This document shows, piece after piece, positions 42,011-50,806 of a DNA stretch of 50,939 nt. The stretch is from Carboxydothermus islandicus. Its GTDB lineage: Bacteria > Bacillota > Z-2901 > Carboxydothermales > Carboxydothermaceae. The notes below the pieces were generated by a model. The model made no database searches and had not been told where the DNA came from. It worked only from the letters and a program-made list of their open reading frames with translations. The position numbers were made by a program, and so were the translations under genes. Within the stretch, counting starts at the first letter, position 1; every line of letters begins with the position of its first letter. The DNA lies in contig NZ_BDJL01000093.1 in assembly GCF_001950325.1 (NCBI RefSeq), positions 16,635 to 67,573 on the forward strand, given 5' to 3'.

Positions 42011-43941
42011 TATTTCCCACCTCCTAAGAATAGCGATGCAAAGGAGGCATCACCGAAAGCAAAGTATAAAGTGATGATAACAATTACCATAAATATTACT
42101 AAAGCATAAGTTTGGAGATTACCGGTGGTTGTATAACGCAGTACCGCTCCGGAACCTCGGGTAATTGCTCCAATACCGTTAACAATTCCATCAACGATAT
42201 AGAGGTCAACCCAGTATAAAATTTTCCCCATCCCGTCCACAACCATTTGATTAAACCAGAGGTATATTTCATCAATGTAATATTTATGGTAGGAAAGCTT
42301 ATAAAGAACCCCAAATTTTTCAGCAACTTTATCGGGGTCAATAGCTTTTTTCAGATACATTAAATAGGCAAGGTAGATACCGGCCAAGGCTAACAAGACC
42401 GAAACTCCCATTAAAACATAATCGGGCTCAGCATGGTGAAACTCACCCATTCTTACCCAGTAGCCAAATCCTTTTTCTAACCAGGGAAGCCCCACCCAAC
42501 CCCCTACGATGGAGAAGAACGCTAAAATTATTAGGGGTAAACGCATATTCCAGGGGGCTTCATGCGGATGATTTTCGGGTTTTTCCGGTCCAAAAAAGGC
42601 AGTGAAAACTTGCCTAAACATGTAAAAGGCCGTTAAGAAGGCAGTTATTAGTGCTAACCAGAATAAAGGTGTGTAAATTCCCGGAGCTTCATGGGCTGCT
42701 TCTTTAACTACCAGTAAAATTTCATCCTTACTCCAGAATCCGGCAAGAGGGGGTATTCCGGCAATGGCTAAAGCCCCTATGACAAAGGTCCAGGTAGTCC
42801 AGGGCATCTTTTTATACAAACCACCCATTTCGTGAATATGGGCCTTTCCGTGCAGGGCATGAAGGACTGAACCGGCCCCAAGGAACATTAAGGCTTTAAA
42901 GTAAGCATGGGTCATTAAATGAAACATGGAAGCGGTTAAGCTTGCTGCCCCTAAAGCTAACATCATGTAACCAAGCTGGCTTACGGTAGAATAAGCAAGA
43001 ATCCGTTTCATTTCCGTTTGGGTTAAAGCAATGGTTGCGGCAAAAAAAGCGGTGAAACCCCCAATTATAGCTACAACATGCATAGCGGCTGGTACTTCTT
43101 TAAAGAGGAAAAGAATTCTTCCCACCAGATAAACACCAGCCACCACCATGGTGGCAGCGTGAATTAACGCACTTACAGGCGTTGGACCTTCCATAGCATC
43201 AGGAAGCCAGACGTGAAGCGGAAACTGGCCGGATTTACCAATGGGACCCAGGAATAAGACAACCAATACTAAGGTTAAGGTTTCAGCTGAAACATAATTC
43301 TGGAAATTAACAGCTTTTTCCGCAAGTTCAGGAATGTTTAAAGTTCCAAAAATCAGTTGCAGAGACAACAACCCGATCAATAGACCAAAATCCCCTACCC
43401 GGGTGGTTATAAAAGCCTTTTTAGCAGCTTCCCGGGCGGAATCTTTGTAAAACCAGAACCCGATGAGCAGATAGGAACAAAGACCTACCAATTCCCAGAA
43501 AACAAACATCTGCAGCAAGTTACTTGATAAAACAAGCCCCAACATTGATGCCGCAAACAACGAAAGATAAGCATAAAAGCTCGAAAATCCCGGATCTCCT
43601 TCCATGTATCCCAATGAATAAATTTGCACCAGTAATGCAACTAAGGTAACTACCCACAGCATCATAGCCGAGGTAGGATCGAGCATAATCCCCACATCAA
43701 TCCTCAGCCCCGGCATGGAAAACCAACGGGTTGTATAGACCATAGATTTCTCGATTAATTCGGGCTGAGTATAAACTCCATATACTACCGCTAAAGCTAA
43801 AACAAAGGAGGTAAGAATCATTAAAATGGAAAAGGTTGAACTAGCTTTGGGCCACGGCCACAGCAAAAGTGCTATAGCCGCAAACGCTATTGCCGGGAGA
43901 AGCGGAATCAACCACGCATTGTGCATTGCAAACTCTACCAT
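42010..43941 (-). CDS. nuoL: NADH-quinone oxidoreductase subunit L
   Basis: Distal pump subunit, 643 residues, with the C-terminal lateral helix region expected of NuoL rather than NuoM or N. Hallmarks are FWELVGLCSYLLIGFWFYK, FPLHVWLPDAMEGPTPVSAL and MKRILAYSTVSQLGYMML. AGGTGA lies 5 bases before its ATG. Confidence 0.96.
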   Translation of the reverse strand: MVEFAMHNAWLIPLLPAIAFAAIALLLWPWPKASSTFSILMILTSFVLALAVVYGVYTQPELIEKSMVYTTRWFSMPGLRIDVGIMLDPTSAMMLWVVTLVALLVQIYSLGYMEGDPGFSSFYAYLSLFAASMLGLVLSSNLLQMFVFWELVGLCSYLLIGFWFYKDSAREAAKKAFITTRVGDFGLLIGLLSLQLIFGTLNIPELAEKAVNFQNYVSAETLTLVLVVLFLGPIGKSGQFPLHVWLPDAMEGPTPVSALIHAATMVVAGVYLVGRILFLFKEVPAAMHVVAIIGGFTAFFAATIALTQTEMKRILAYSTVSQLGYMMLALGAASLTASMFHLMTHAYFKALMFLGAGSVLHALHGKAHIHEMGGLYKKMPWTTWTFVIGALAIAGIPPLAGFWSKDEILLVVKEAAHEAPGIYTPLFWLALITAFLTAFYMFRQVFTAFFGPEKPENHPHEAPWNMRLPLIILAFFSIVGGWVGLPWLEKGFGYWVRMGEFHHAEPDYVLMGVSVLLALAGIYLAYLMYLKKAIDPDKVAEKFGVLYKLSYHKYYIDEIYLWFNQMVVDGMGKILYWVDLYIVDGIVNGIGAITRGSGAVLRYTTTGNLQTYALVIFMVIVIITLYFAFGDASFASLFLGGGK

Positions 43942-43963
43942 TTTTTCACCTACCCTTCAATTG

Positions 43964-44272
43964 CTACCATTTTAAGAAATTAAATTCATCCAGGGAAATC
44001 GTTTCTTTATTTCTGTACATGGATATTATTATACCAAGACCTACCCCAACTTCAGCAGCAGCAACCGCAATTACAAAAATGGCCATTAGTTGTCCATAAA
44101 AACCATCAACTCCAATATATTTGTTTATGGCAATTAAATTTAAATTTACGGCATTTAACATTATCTCCGTTGATACCAGTACGGTAATGGCATTTTTCTT
44201 GGAAAGAACGCCGAATAAGCCTATTGCAAACAAAACCGCACTTAAAAGCATGTAATGGGCCAAGGTAATCAT
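43964..44272 (-). CDS. nuoK: NADH-quinone oxidoreductase subunit K
   Basis: 102 residues, three membrane helices. The conserved Glu of the second helix is in VSTEIMLNAVNLNLIAI, and a second Glu lies in AVAAAEVGVGLGI. It overlaps nuoJ by 4 bases. Confidence 0.96.
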   Translation of the reverse strand: MITLAHYMLLSAVLFAIGLFGVLSKKNAITVLVSTEIMLNAVNLNLIAINKYIGVDGFYGQLMAIFVIAVAAAEVGVGLGIIISMYRNKETISLDEFNFLKW

Positions 44273-44778
44273 TTCTGCGGCTTCACCTCCAGAGCCAGGA
44301 TAATGGCACCAATAAGAGCCACTAAAAGCAAGACTGCCACAACTTCAAAGGGAATTACAAACTTTCCAAACATCAAATCCGCTATTTTATTAATGGCCAT
44401 CGGATCAACTAAAGGACGTTCGGCTATGTTCCAGGGGGTTTTAACCACAACCCAGGATAACCCTAAAAATACCAATAAGCTGATAATTGCGCCGGGGATG
44501 GTTAAGCTGTTAAAAAGGTTGGTTTCATGTAAATCGCTTCTTTTGGTTAACATCACCGCAAAAACGACCATTATTGAGACTGCACCCGCATAAACCACTA
44601 ACTGTATTCCAGCAAGAAAACCAGCATCTAACATCAGGTACGTTACTGCCATCAAGACAAAGGTTGCCGCTAAAAAAAGCACGCTGTGAACAATGTTACG
44701 CATAAAAACGACTCCTAAAGCCGAGAAAATAAGTAAGAAAGCGACAATGGCAAAGGCTATAACCTCTCCATTAAACAT
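44269..44778 (-). CDS. nuoJ: NADH-quinone oxidoreductase subunit J
   Basis: 169 residues, five helices. The conserved helix-3 segment is QLVVYAGAVSIMVVFAVML, the region of the pi-bulge Tyr. It overlaps the end of nuoI by 8 bases, whose coding end supplies the GGGGAGGGG ribosome site. Confidence 0.95.
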   Translation of the reverse strand: MFNGEVIAFAIVAFLLIFSALGVVFMRNIVHSVLFLAATFVLMAVTYLMLDAGFLAGIQLVVYAGAVSIMVVFAVMLTKRSDLHETNLFNSLTIPGAIISLLVFLGLSWVVVKTPWNIAERPLVDPMAINKIADLMFGKFVIPFEVVAVLLLVALIGAIILALEVKPQK

Positions 44779-45184
44779 TTTCGCTCCCCTCCCCGGTTGT
44801 TATCTGTTCTTTTTTAAAAAGAGTTAACTTTATGTCTTCTACATTGTACTTTGCTAATTCGTATTCTTGATTAAAAACAAGGGCATTAGTGGGACAGGCT
44901 TCAACACATAGACCACAGAAGAGACAGTACTTCATCTCCATTTCGTAGGAAGCAAGTTTTCTTTTGTTGTTTTCATCTTTAATGCTACCCACTTTGATTA
45001 CTTTATTGGGGCAAGCCTGCTGGCATAACCCGCAAGCAATACATTTTTCACTGTAGAGGGTAAAGGAGCCATGAAACCGTGGAGGCAACTTTTCCTTTTT
45101 TTCTGGATACTCTAAAGTTACCGGTTTCTTCCATAACTCTTTAAATGTTATTGCCAGACCTTTTAATAAACCCATTCCATTCAT
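44771..45184 (-). CDS. nuoI: NADH-quinone oxidoreductase subunit I, two [4Fe-4S] ferredoxin-like
   Basis: About 137 residues. Two cluster motifs, CIACGLCQQACP and CLFCGLCVEACP, carry clusters N6a and N6b between the input side and NuoB. The start ATG 45184 follows AGGTGGTGA, which overlaps the nuoH stop; a GTG four codons upstream lies inside that site. In this complex, where no NuoEFG is encoded, NuoI is the likely entry point for electrons from ferredoxin or another donor. Confidence 0.95.
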   Translation of the reverse strand: MNGMGLLKGLAITFKELWKKPVTLEYPEKKEKLPPRFHGSFTLYSEKCIACGLCQQACPNKVIKVGSIKDENNKRKLASYEMEMKYCLFCGLCVEACPTNALVFNQEYELAKYNVEDIKLTLFKKEQITTGEGSENV

Positions 45185-45189
45185 ATTTA

Positions 45190-46242
45190 TCACCACCTAA
45201 TCATCCGGTAAAGATACAATCCAACGCCCGTGACAAAAATGTTGACTAACGAGACCGGTAAAAGGAATTTCCAGGCAAAATTTAACATCTGGTCTATCCG
45301 GATCCGCAAGAAGGTCCAGCGGGTCCACATATAGAGGGTAATCACAAAGTACATTTTGATGATGAACCAGAGCCAGGAAGGTATAAAAGTCCAACCAAAA
45401 GGAGCATTCCAGCCGCCTAAGAACAGGGTTGTAACCATTATTGCCCCAATCATGAAATTGGTATACTCAGCTAAGAAGAAAAGTGCAAAGTTCATACCGC
45501 TGTATTCGGTATAAGGTCCGGAAATAATTTCCGATTCCCCTTCAACTAAATCAAAGGGTGTTCTTTTAAATTCCGCATTTACGGCAATGAAATATATTAA
45601 GAAACCAACCGGTTGCAAAAAGATAAACCAAACCTTTTGCTGGGCTGCAACGATATCGGAAAGCTTCATCGATCCCGCCATCATCACTACGCTTAACATT
45701 GCAAAAATTACGGGCATTTCATAGCTCAACATCTGGGCAACCGAACGCATTGCTCCCAAAAGTGAATACTTATTATTAGACGACCAACCTGCCATCCACA
45801 AAACAATAGTTTCAACCGACGTAACCGCCACAAGATATAAAACCCCGAGATTTAAGTCGTAAGGTACCATTCCCTTACCAAAAGGAATTACTAAAAAAAG
45901 CATAACGGGAATGGTAAATATTAAAACCGGAGCCAAGAGGTAAGGCCAGCGGTCAACATTATTTGGAATAAAGATTTCTTTCGCAAATAACTTCAAGGTA
46001 TCGGCAACCGTCTGGAAAATACCCCGGGGTCCAACCCGGTTAGGACCCAGGCGAGCCTGTACCCAGGCACCAAACTTTCGGTCGTAGTAAATTAAAAATA
46101 AGGCGTTTAGAAATAAAAACCCTAAAACACCTACTACAGCCAGTAACATTAAAAAAACATCGGTTACTATCGGTAGAAAATGATTACTTTCCAACCAAGT
46201 TCGTAAACCTTTAGCCATTCCTACAAATAAATTTTCGCCCAT
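45190..46242 (-). CDS. nuoH: NADH-quinone oxidoreductase subunit H
   Basis: 350 residues, about eight helices. The conserved quinone-chamber loops are ARLGPNRVGPRGIFQTVAD and EFKRTPFDLVEGESEIISG. It joins the pump arm to NuoB/NuoD. GGGGAGAG lies upstream of its ATG. Confidence 0.96.
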   Translation of the reverse strand: MGENLFVGMAKGLRTWLESNHFLPIVTDVFLMLLAVVGVLGFLFLNALFLIYYDRKFGAWVQARLGPNRVGPRGIFQTVADTLKLFAKEIFIPNNVDRWPYLLAPVLIFTIPVMLFLVIPFGKGMVPYDLNLGVLYLVAVTSVETIVLWMAGWSSNNKYSLLGAMRSVAQMLSYEMPVIFAMLSVVMMAGSMKLSDIVAAQQKVWFIFLQPVGFLIYFIAVNAEFKRTPFDLVEGESEIISGPYTEYSGMNFALFFLAEYTNFMIGAIMVTTLFLGGWNAPFGWTFIPSWLWFIIKMYFVITLYMWTRWTFLRIRIDQMLNFAWKFLLPVSLVNIFVTGVGLYLYRMIRW

Positions 46243-46265
46243 AGACTCTCTCCCCTACTGTTAAA

Positions 46266-47363
46266 TTAACAGTCCACATCACCCAAAACCACATCAATGC
46301 TGGCAAAAATGGTGATAAAGTCCGCCAATTTAGTTCCGATCAATAATTCCTTTAACATCCCAATATTGATGAATGAAGGTCTTCTTACATGCATCCGGTA
46401 AGGCTTGGTTGAACCGTCACTCACCACATAGTAACCAAGAATCCCTTTGGGGGCTTCTACTTCGTGGTAAACCTCACCTACCGGAGGTTTTATAACCTTT
46501 GGTACCTTGGCCATAATCGGTCCTTCGGGAATCATTTCCAGGGCTTGTTCAATTATTTTTACCGATTGCCTGATTTCCGCCAGTCTCAAATAAAAACGGT
46601 CCCAGCAGTCGCCGTTAGCTCCAGTAGGTATATCAAATTCAAAGCGGTCATATACGCTGTAGGGCCGATTTTTTCTTAAATCAAACTTATAGCCAGAAGC
46701 TCTTAAGTTTGCACCACCCCATCCCCAGGCTAACGCTTTTTCCACGGAAACCGTTGCAAGCCCTTTTGTTCTGGCTATAAATATTTCGTTTCCTGCGATC
46801 AGCCCCTCCTCCTCGTCAACTCCTTCCAGAATTTTCGGGAGGTATTGTTTTGTTTTTTCGATAAAACCTTCGGGAAGATCGTCCGCTACCCCACCTATCC
46901 GCATAAAGCTAAAGGTCATACGGGAGCCAGTTAACATTTCCAAAAGTTCTAATACTAACTCCCGATCCCTGAAGGGATACATCCAGCCGGTATAACTCCC
47001 CATATCCAGACACATACTGGCTAAAAATACGTGGTGGCTGGCAATCCGAGATAGCTCTGTAGCAATAACCCGGATAAATTCAGCTCGTTCTGGAACTTCA
47101 ATTCCCATAAGTTTTTCTATAGCCTGCACATACCCTAAATTATAGGACATCGCTCCAAGGTAATCCATACGATCGGTATAAGGAATTACCTGGGTGTAAG
47201 TACGATCTTCCGCTAATTTTTCAATTCCACGATGCAAGTATCCCACCACTGGTTCGGCATCAACTATGGTTTCGCCATCTAACTTTAAGACAATCCGAAA
47301 CACCCCGTGGGTACTTGGGTGCTGTGGACCAACGTTTATCGATATTTCCTGGGTTTTTAACAT
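46266..47363 (-). CDS. nuoD: NADH-quinone oxidoreductase subunit D (49 kDa)
   Basis: 365 residues. It has the quinone-site His in [14 protein letters not shown] and the conserved [12 protein letters not shown] segment. The paired CxxC motifs that bind nickel in the related hydrogenases are absent, so this is a quinone-reducing complex I, not a group 4 hydrogenase. The end, [12 protein letters not shown], is standard. Confidence 0.96.
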   Translation of the reverse strand: MLKTQEISINVGPQHPSTHGVFRIVLKLDGETIVDAEPVVGYLHRGIEKLAEDRTYTQVIPYTDRMDYLGAMSYNLGYVQAIEKLMGIEVPERAEFIRVIATELSRIASHHVFLASMCLDMGSYTGWMYPFRDRELVLELLEMLTGSRMTFSFMRIGGVADDLPEGFIEKTKQYLPKILEGVDEEEGLIAGNEIFIARTKGLATVSVEKALAWGWGGANLRASGYKFDLRKNRPYSVYDRFEFDIPTGANGDCWDRFYLRLAEIRQSVKIIEQALEMIPEGPIMAKVPKVIKPPVGEVYHEVEAPKGILGYYVVSDGSTKPYRMHVRRPSFINIGMLKELLIGTKLADFITIFASIDVVLGDVDC

Positions 47364-47375
47364 TTAAATCCACCT

Positions 47376-47807
47376 CTACCTGTTGGATTGAACCTTATAA
47401 TCCTTTCTTAAGGGAAAACCTTCAAAATCCTCACCTAAAAACACCCGGGTTAAATGGGGATGATTTTCAAAGACAATCCCCATTAAATCATAAACCTCCC
47501 GCTCCTGCCAGTCGGCAGCTGGCCAGATGGAAAAAGCAGAAGGTATCCGGGGATTTTCTCTGGAAACGCTTGTTTTTACGGTAATAATGTCGTAGTTGTT
47601 TAAATAAGATTCCACATGGTATACGATTTCAAATCTTTCCGGCGGATAATCAACAGCCGTTAAATTAGTTAAAAGTTCAAAACCTAAATCTTTAATTTCC
47701 CGCAAAACGTTTAATATTTCATCCTTGTTTTTCACAATAATAGCATTGTTACTTAATTCCACATCGTACTTTCCCTCTAAACGTTCAAAAACCTCATTAA
47801 TATTCAT
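47376..47807 (-). CDS. nuoC: NADH-quinone oxidoreductase subunit C (30 kDa)
   Basis: 143 residues. Family segments are LTAVDYPPERFEIVYHVES, FSIWPAADWQEREVYDLMGI and GFPLRKDYKV. Its ATG overlaps the nuoB stop by one base. It is a separate gene, not fused to nuoD as in some bacteria. Confidence 0.95.
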   Translation of the reverse strand: MNINEVFERLEGKYDVELSNNAIIVKNKDEILNVLREIKDLGFELLTNLTAVDYPPERFEIVYHVESYLNNYDIITVKTSVSRENPRIPSAFSIWPAADWQEREVYDLMGIVFENHPHLTRVFLGEDFEGFPLRKDYKVQSNR

Positions 47808-48307
47808 TATTTTTTCACCACCCGGGGATTTTGAATCTTTCTTTTAAGTTCTAACCAGCCATAAAGAAGGGCTTCAGGCCGTGGAGGACAACCAGGTATA
47901 TAAACATCCACCGGTAAAAAGGTATTTGCCCCGGGGACAACATGATAAGAATCAACAAACGGTCCGCCGGATATGGCACAGCTTCCCATCGCAATGACAT
48001 ATTTCGGCTCCGCCATCTGCTCGTACAGCCGTAATACCAGAGGCTGCATCTTTTTGGTGATTGTACCTGCAACAATCATCAAGTCCGCATGCCGCGGCGA
48101 TGGCCGCCAAACTTCATATCCAAAACGCGAAAAGTCATACTTTGGTCCCCCAGCTGCCATAACTTCAATAGCACAGCAGGCAAGACCAAAGGTTAACGGC
48201 CAGAGGGAATTACCCCGAGCCCAGTTAAATACTGCATCCAAAGTAGTAAGAAAGACGTTCTTCCCGATTAATTTTTCTTCTTCGCTTTGAATAGTTTTTA
48301 TTTCCAT
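47807..48307 (-). CDS. nuoB: NADH-quinone oxidoreductase subunit B
   Basis: About 166 residues. Ligands of the terminal cluster N2: the vicinal cysteines in [11 protein letters not shown], one in MGSCAISGG and one in PGCPPRPE. The start ATG 48307 follows GGAAGGGG; 10 extra upstream codons lie inside nuoA. It overlaps nuoA by 10 bases. Confidence 0.96.
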   Translation of the reverse strand: MEIKTIQSEEEKLIGKNVFLTTLDAVFNWARGNSLWPLTFGLACCAIEVMAAGGPKYDFSRFGYEVWRPSPRHADLMIVAGTITKKMQPLVLRLYEQMAEPKYVIAMGSCAISGGPFVDSYHVVPGANTFLPVDVYIPGCPPRPEALLYGWLELKRKIQNPRVVKK

Positions 48308-48654
48308 TCTAACGCCCCTTCCTTCCAGGCATACCACAAGCCTAAAACTAAGATTCCAATAAATATTACCATTTCAACAAAGGCAAACAAGCCTAAAACA
48401 TTAAAACGGACAGCCCACGGGTAAAGAAATATTGTCTCCACATCAAACAAAACGAATACCAAAGCATACATAAAATAATTCCCTTTAAACTGCACCCAGG
48501 TCGGTCCAATAGTTTCCAGCCCGCATTCATAAGTCTCCCGCTTTATGAGAGACTTACTTTTGGGTGACAGTAAGTAATTTAAAACTAAAATAATTATGGA
48601 TAGCAAAAAACCCGTGAGAAAAAAGATTAAAATAGCACCTTTTGGGCTTAGCAC
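48298..48654 (-). CDS. nuoA: NADH-quinone oxidoreductase subunit A
   Basis: About 118 residues, three helices. Hallmarks are [15 protein letters not shown] (with the conserved Cys) and [16 protein letters not shown]. The start is the GTG at 48654, 6 bases after GGGAGGG; the reading frame continues upstream without a site. First gene of the nuo operon. Confidence 0.95.
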   Translation of the reverse strand: MLSPKGAILIFFLTGFLLSIIILVLNYLLSPKSKSLIKRETYECGLETIGPTWVQFKGNYFMYALVFVLFDVETIFLYPWAVRFNVLGLFAFVEMVIFIGILVLGLWYAWKEGALEWK

Positions 48655-48695
48655 CCCTTTCCCTCCTTCCCTTTTATTGTTTATATAAAAAATAC

Positions 48696-48722
48696 ATAAT
48701 ACACCCATTTAAATATATTCAA
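48696..48722 (-). promoter_or_regulatory. Weak candidate promoter for the nuo operon
   Basis: TTGAAT (48717-48722) and TATTAT (48696-48701) on the minus strand, with a short 15-base spacer, 42 bases before the nuoA start. The spacing is poor; the operon may also be read through from rnhB, whose stop is at 48735. Confidence 0.3.
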
Positions 48723-48734
48723 CATAAACATCGC

Positions 48735-49388
48735 TTATACCTTTTCAAAAAGCTTTAATTGTCCATAAAAACTTTTTATAGGTTCAAAACTTTTACGATG
48801 AATCGGTGAAGGGCCTAAAAGCTCTAAAGCTTCCCGGTGTTCTCTTGTTAAGTACCCTTTATTTTTTTTAAATCCGTAACCGGGAAAATCTTTATCGTAC
48901 TGTTCCATAATTTTATCCCTGATAACTTTTGCCAAAATCGACGCACAGGCAACGGCAAAGGAAATCTCATCGGCCTTAACCAGGGATATCTGTTTCCCCG
49001 AAAATCCCTTGAGCTCCAAGGCATCCAAAATTAGCGCTTCAGGTTTGATACTTAAACTATTAAGGGCAACTTTTAAAGCAAATTTTGTCGCTCGGTAGAT
49101 ATTCAACCGGTCAATTAAGTCCGGCCCTACCACCGCCACCGACCAATCGGTTACCATGGTGATGATTTCCTCAAAAAGTTTTTCCCGTTTTTTCGACGAA
49201 AGTTTTTTGGAATCGTCAACTTCAGGGATATATATCCCCGGTTTAATTACCACAATAGCAGCAACAACGGGCCCTGCTATCGGGCCGCGACCAGCTTCAT
49301 CGCCCCCGGCTACCAGTTCATAACCGGATGAAAATAGCTGATTTTCAATTTGCAGATTGAAAGGTAAATTATTGTCTAATGTTTTCAT
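48735..49388 (-). CDS. rnhB: Ribonuclease HII
   Basis: About 217 residues. Removes RNA, including single ribonucleotides, from DNA duplexes. The catalytic motif is AGGDEAGRGPIAGPVVAA, other active-site residues lie in DDSKKLSSKKRE and ILDALELKG, and ACASILAKVIRD is a late family motif. The ATG at 49388 is taken as start; a TTG 14 codons earlier is also possible, and neither has a strong ribosome site. It is preceded by rbgA. Confidence 0.93.
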   Translation of the reverse strand: MKTLDNNLPFNLQIENQLFSSGYELVAGGDEAGRGPIAGPVVAAIVVIKPGIYIPEVDDSKKLSSKKREKLFEEIITMVTDWSVAVVGPDLIDRLNIYRATKFALKVALNSLSIKPEALILDALELKGFSGKQISLVKADEISFAVACASILAKVIRDKIMEQYDKDFPGYGFKKNKGYLTREHREALELLGPSPIHRKSFEPIKSFYGQLKLFEKV

Positions 49389-49464
49389 AACCAAAGTAAT
49401 ATTCGCTATTTTATCTAATTTTCCCTGCAAAATTAAATTAATTTTAAAGTTATATTTTTCACAT

Positions 49465-50295
49465 TTAATCCAGTGTATATCTGCCTAAGAGGCCCTGACG
49501 AAATTCTTTTAAAATTACCAAGGCTACTTTCTGGTAATCAATTTCCTCTCCCCGTAAAAACAAGCCTCTTCTACGCCCAATTTTTTCATAAATTTCATTG
49601 AGATTTTCCGAACCGTTTAAGTTAAATCTATTAAAAAACTCAGGTTTACGATAAGGGTACAGTATTTTTAAAAGCCAATTTGCTACTTCTATAACCGGTA
49701 ATACTTCATCACTTATGGAACCAGTGGCGCCTAACTTTAAGCCAACTTCCATATCCCCCAATTTCGGCCATAAAACTCCTGGAGTATCCATTAATTCCAA
49801 TTTATCGGAAAGTTTTATCCATTGAACACCCCTTGTCACTCCAGGCCTGGCACCGGTTTTTACCGAACGCTTTAACAACCGATTGATAACGGTTGATTTA
49901 CCTACATTGGGAATCCCAACCACCATTCCCCTCAAAGGCCTGGGACGAAGCCCCTTTCCGGACCACTTTTCTTTATAATAGCCGTAAACTTTTTCAATAA
50001 TGTTCCAGACCTCTTTTATACCACCTGTTGCCTTAGATTCAACCAAACAGTAATAAACTCCTTCAGGCCAAGGAAGTTTTTTTAAAATTTCTTCGGTTTT
50101 TTCGACATCTGCTAAATCTTTTTTATTGAACAAAACAATTCTTGGCTTATTTTTGCAGATTTCTTCAATATCGGGATTTTTACTGGACAAAGGAATACGA
50201 GCATCTCTAATCTCCAAAACTACATCCACAAGTTTTATCTGGTCTGTCAGGGCTTTTTTGGTTTTGAACATGTGACCAGGATACCAGTTTATCAT
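49465..50295 (-). CDS. rbgA: Ribosome biogenesis GTPase RbgA (YlqF)
   Basis: 276-residue circularly permuted GTPase: G4 (FNKKDLAD) comes first, then G1 (GIPNVGKST) and G3 (DTPGVLWP). It starts with MINWYPGHMFKTKK, the family N-terminus, and has a C-terminal RNA-binding tail. It is needed for late assembly of the large ribosomal subunit in Bacillus. It is adjacent to rplS, as in other Firmicutes, but separated from it by a terminator. Confidence 0.95.
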   Translation of the reverse strand: MINWYPGHMFKTKKALTDQIKLVDVVLEIRDARIPLSSKNPDIEEICKNKPRIVLFNKKDLADVEKTEEILKKLPWPEGVYYCLVESKATGGIKEVWNIIEKVYGYYKEKWSGKGLRPRPLRGMVVGIPNVGKSTVINRLLKRSVKTGARPGVTRGVQWIKLSDKLELMDTPGVLWPKLGDMEVGLKLGATGSISDEVLPVIEVANWLLKILYPYRKPEFFNRFNLNGSENLNEIYEKIGRRRGLFLRGEEIDYQKVALVILKEFRQGLLGRYTLD

Positions 50296-50340
50296 CTAAA
50301 ACGCTTCTCCCTTCTTAAAATTACAAATTTACCTACAATG

Positions 50341-50370
50341 AAAAAAAGGGACGAATCCTCGTCCCTTTTT
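50341..50370 (-). terminator. Intrinsic terminator after rplS
   Basis: Minus strand: a 12-bp stem (AAAAAGGGACGA with TCGTCCCTTTTT) around a four-base loop, followed by further Ts. It begins at the rplS stop codon, before rbgA. Confidence 0.88.
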
Positions 50371-50710
50371 ATCGCCGCTCAGCAATTCTGGCAGCTTTAC
50401 CTGTGAGTTTTCTTAAGTAGTAAAGTCTTGCTCTTCTTACCTTACCACGACGGATAACTTCAATTTTCTCAATTCGCGGGGAGTGTAAGGGAAAAGTCCG
50501 CTCTACGCCAATACCGTAAGAAACCCGGCGAACGGTGAAAGTGGCACTTAAACCAGAGCCTCTTTTCCTTATAACAACTCCCTCATAGGGCTGAATTCTT
50601 TCCCGGTTACCCTCAATAACTTTAAAGTAAACTTTCACGGTATCACCGGGACGAAACTCGGGAAGGTCTTTTCGTAACTGTTCTTCTTCCAAAGATTTTA
50701 GTAAATCCAT
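50369..50710 (-). CDS. rplS: 50S ribosomal protein L19
   Basis: 113 residues. Canonical segments: [43 protein letters not shown] and [18 protein letters not shown]. The ATG at 50710 follows GGAAGGAGGG; a longer open frame upstream is the leader, not protein. It is at the interface of the two ribosomal subunits. Preceded by a candidate regulatory hairpin and a strong promoter. Confidence 0.97.
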   Translation of the reverse strand: MDLLKSLEEEQLRKDLPEFRPGDTVKVYFKVIEGNRERIQPYEGVVIRKRGSGLSATFTVRRVSYGIGVERTFPLHSPRIEKIEVIRRGKVRRARLYYLRKLTGKAARIAERR

Positions 50711-50731
50711 TACTCTTTCCCTCCTTCCGGC

Positions 50732-50762
50732 ACGTTCATGGAGCCCCTGTCCAGCGGAACGT
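50732..50762 (-). promoter_or_regulatory. Candidate L19 autoregulatory leader hairpin
   Basis: In the rplS transcript ACGTTC (outer) and TGGA (inner) pair with GAACGT and TCCA around a CAGGGGC loop, 22 bases before the start codon. Firmicutes are known to carry an L19 leader RNA element at this place. The pairing is seen; membership in that family is inferred. Confidence 0.55.
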
Positions 50763-50777
50763 TTGGTAAGCGTAAAA

Positions 50778-50806
50778 ATTATAACATTTATTTCTTGGCC
50801 ATGCAA
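50778..50806 (-). promoter_or_regulatory. rplS promoter
   Basis: TTGCAT (50801-50806), exactly 17 bases, and a perfect TATAAT (50778-50783) on the minus strand. It would start transcription near 50771, giving a leader of about 60 bases that contains the hairpin. Confidence 0.8.

Noticed and set aside
39059-48654. Group 4 energy-converting hydrogenase instead of complex I
   Set aside because: NuoD lacks the N- and C-terminal CxxC motifs that bind nickel, and the subunit set includes NuoA, J, K, L, M and N in complex I order.
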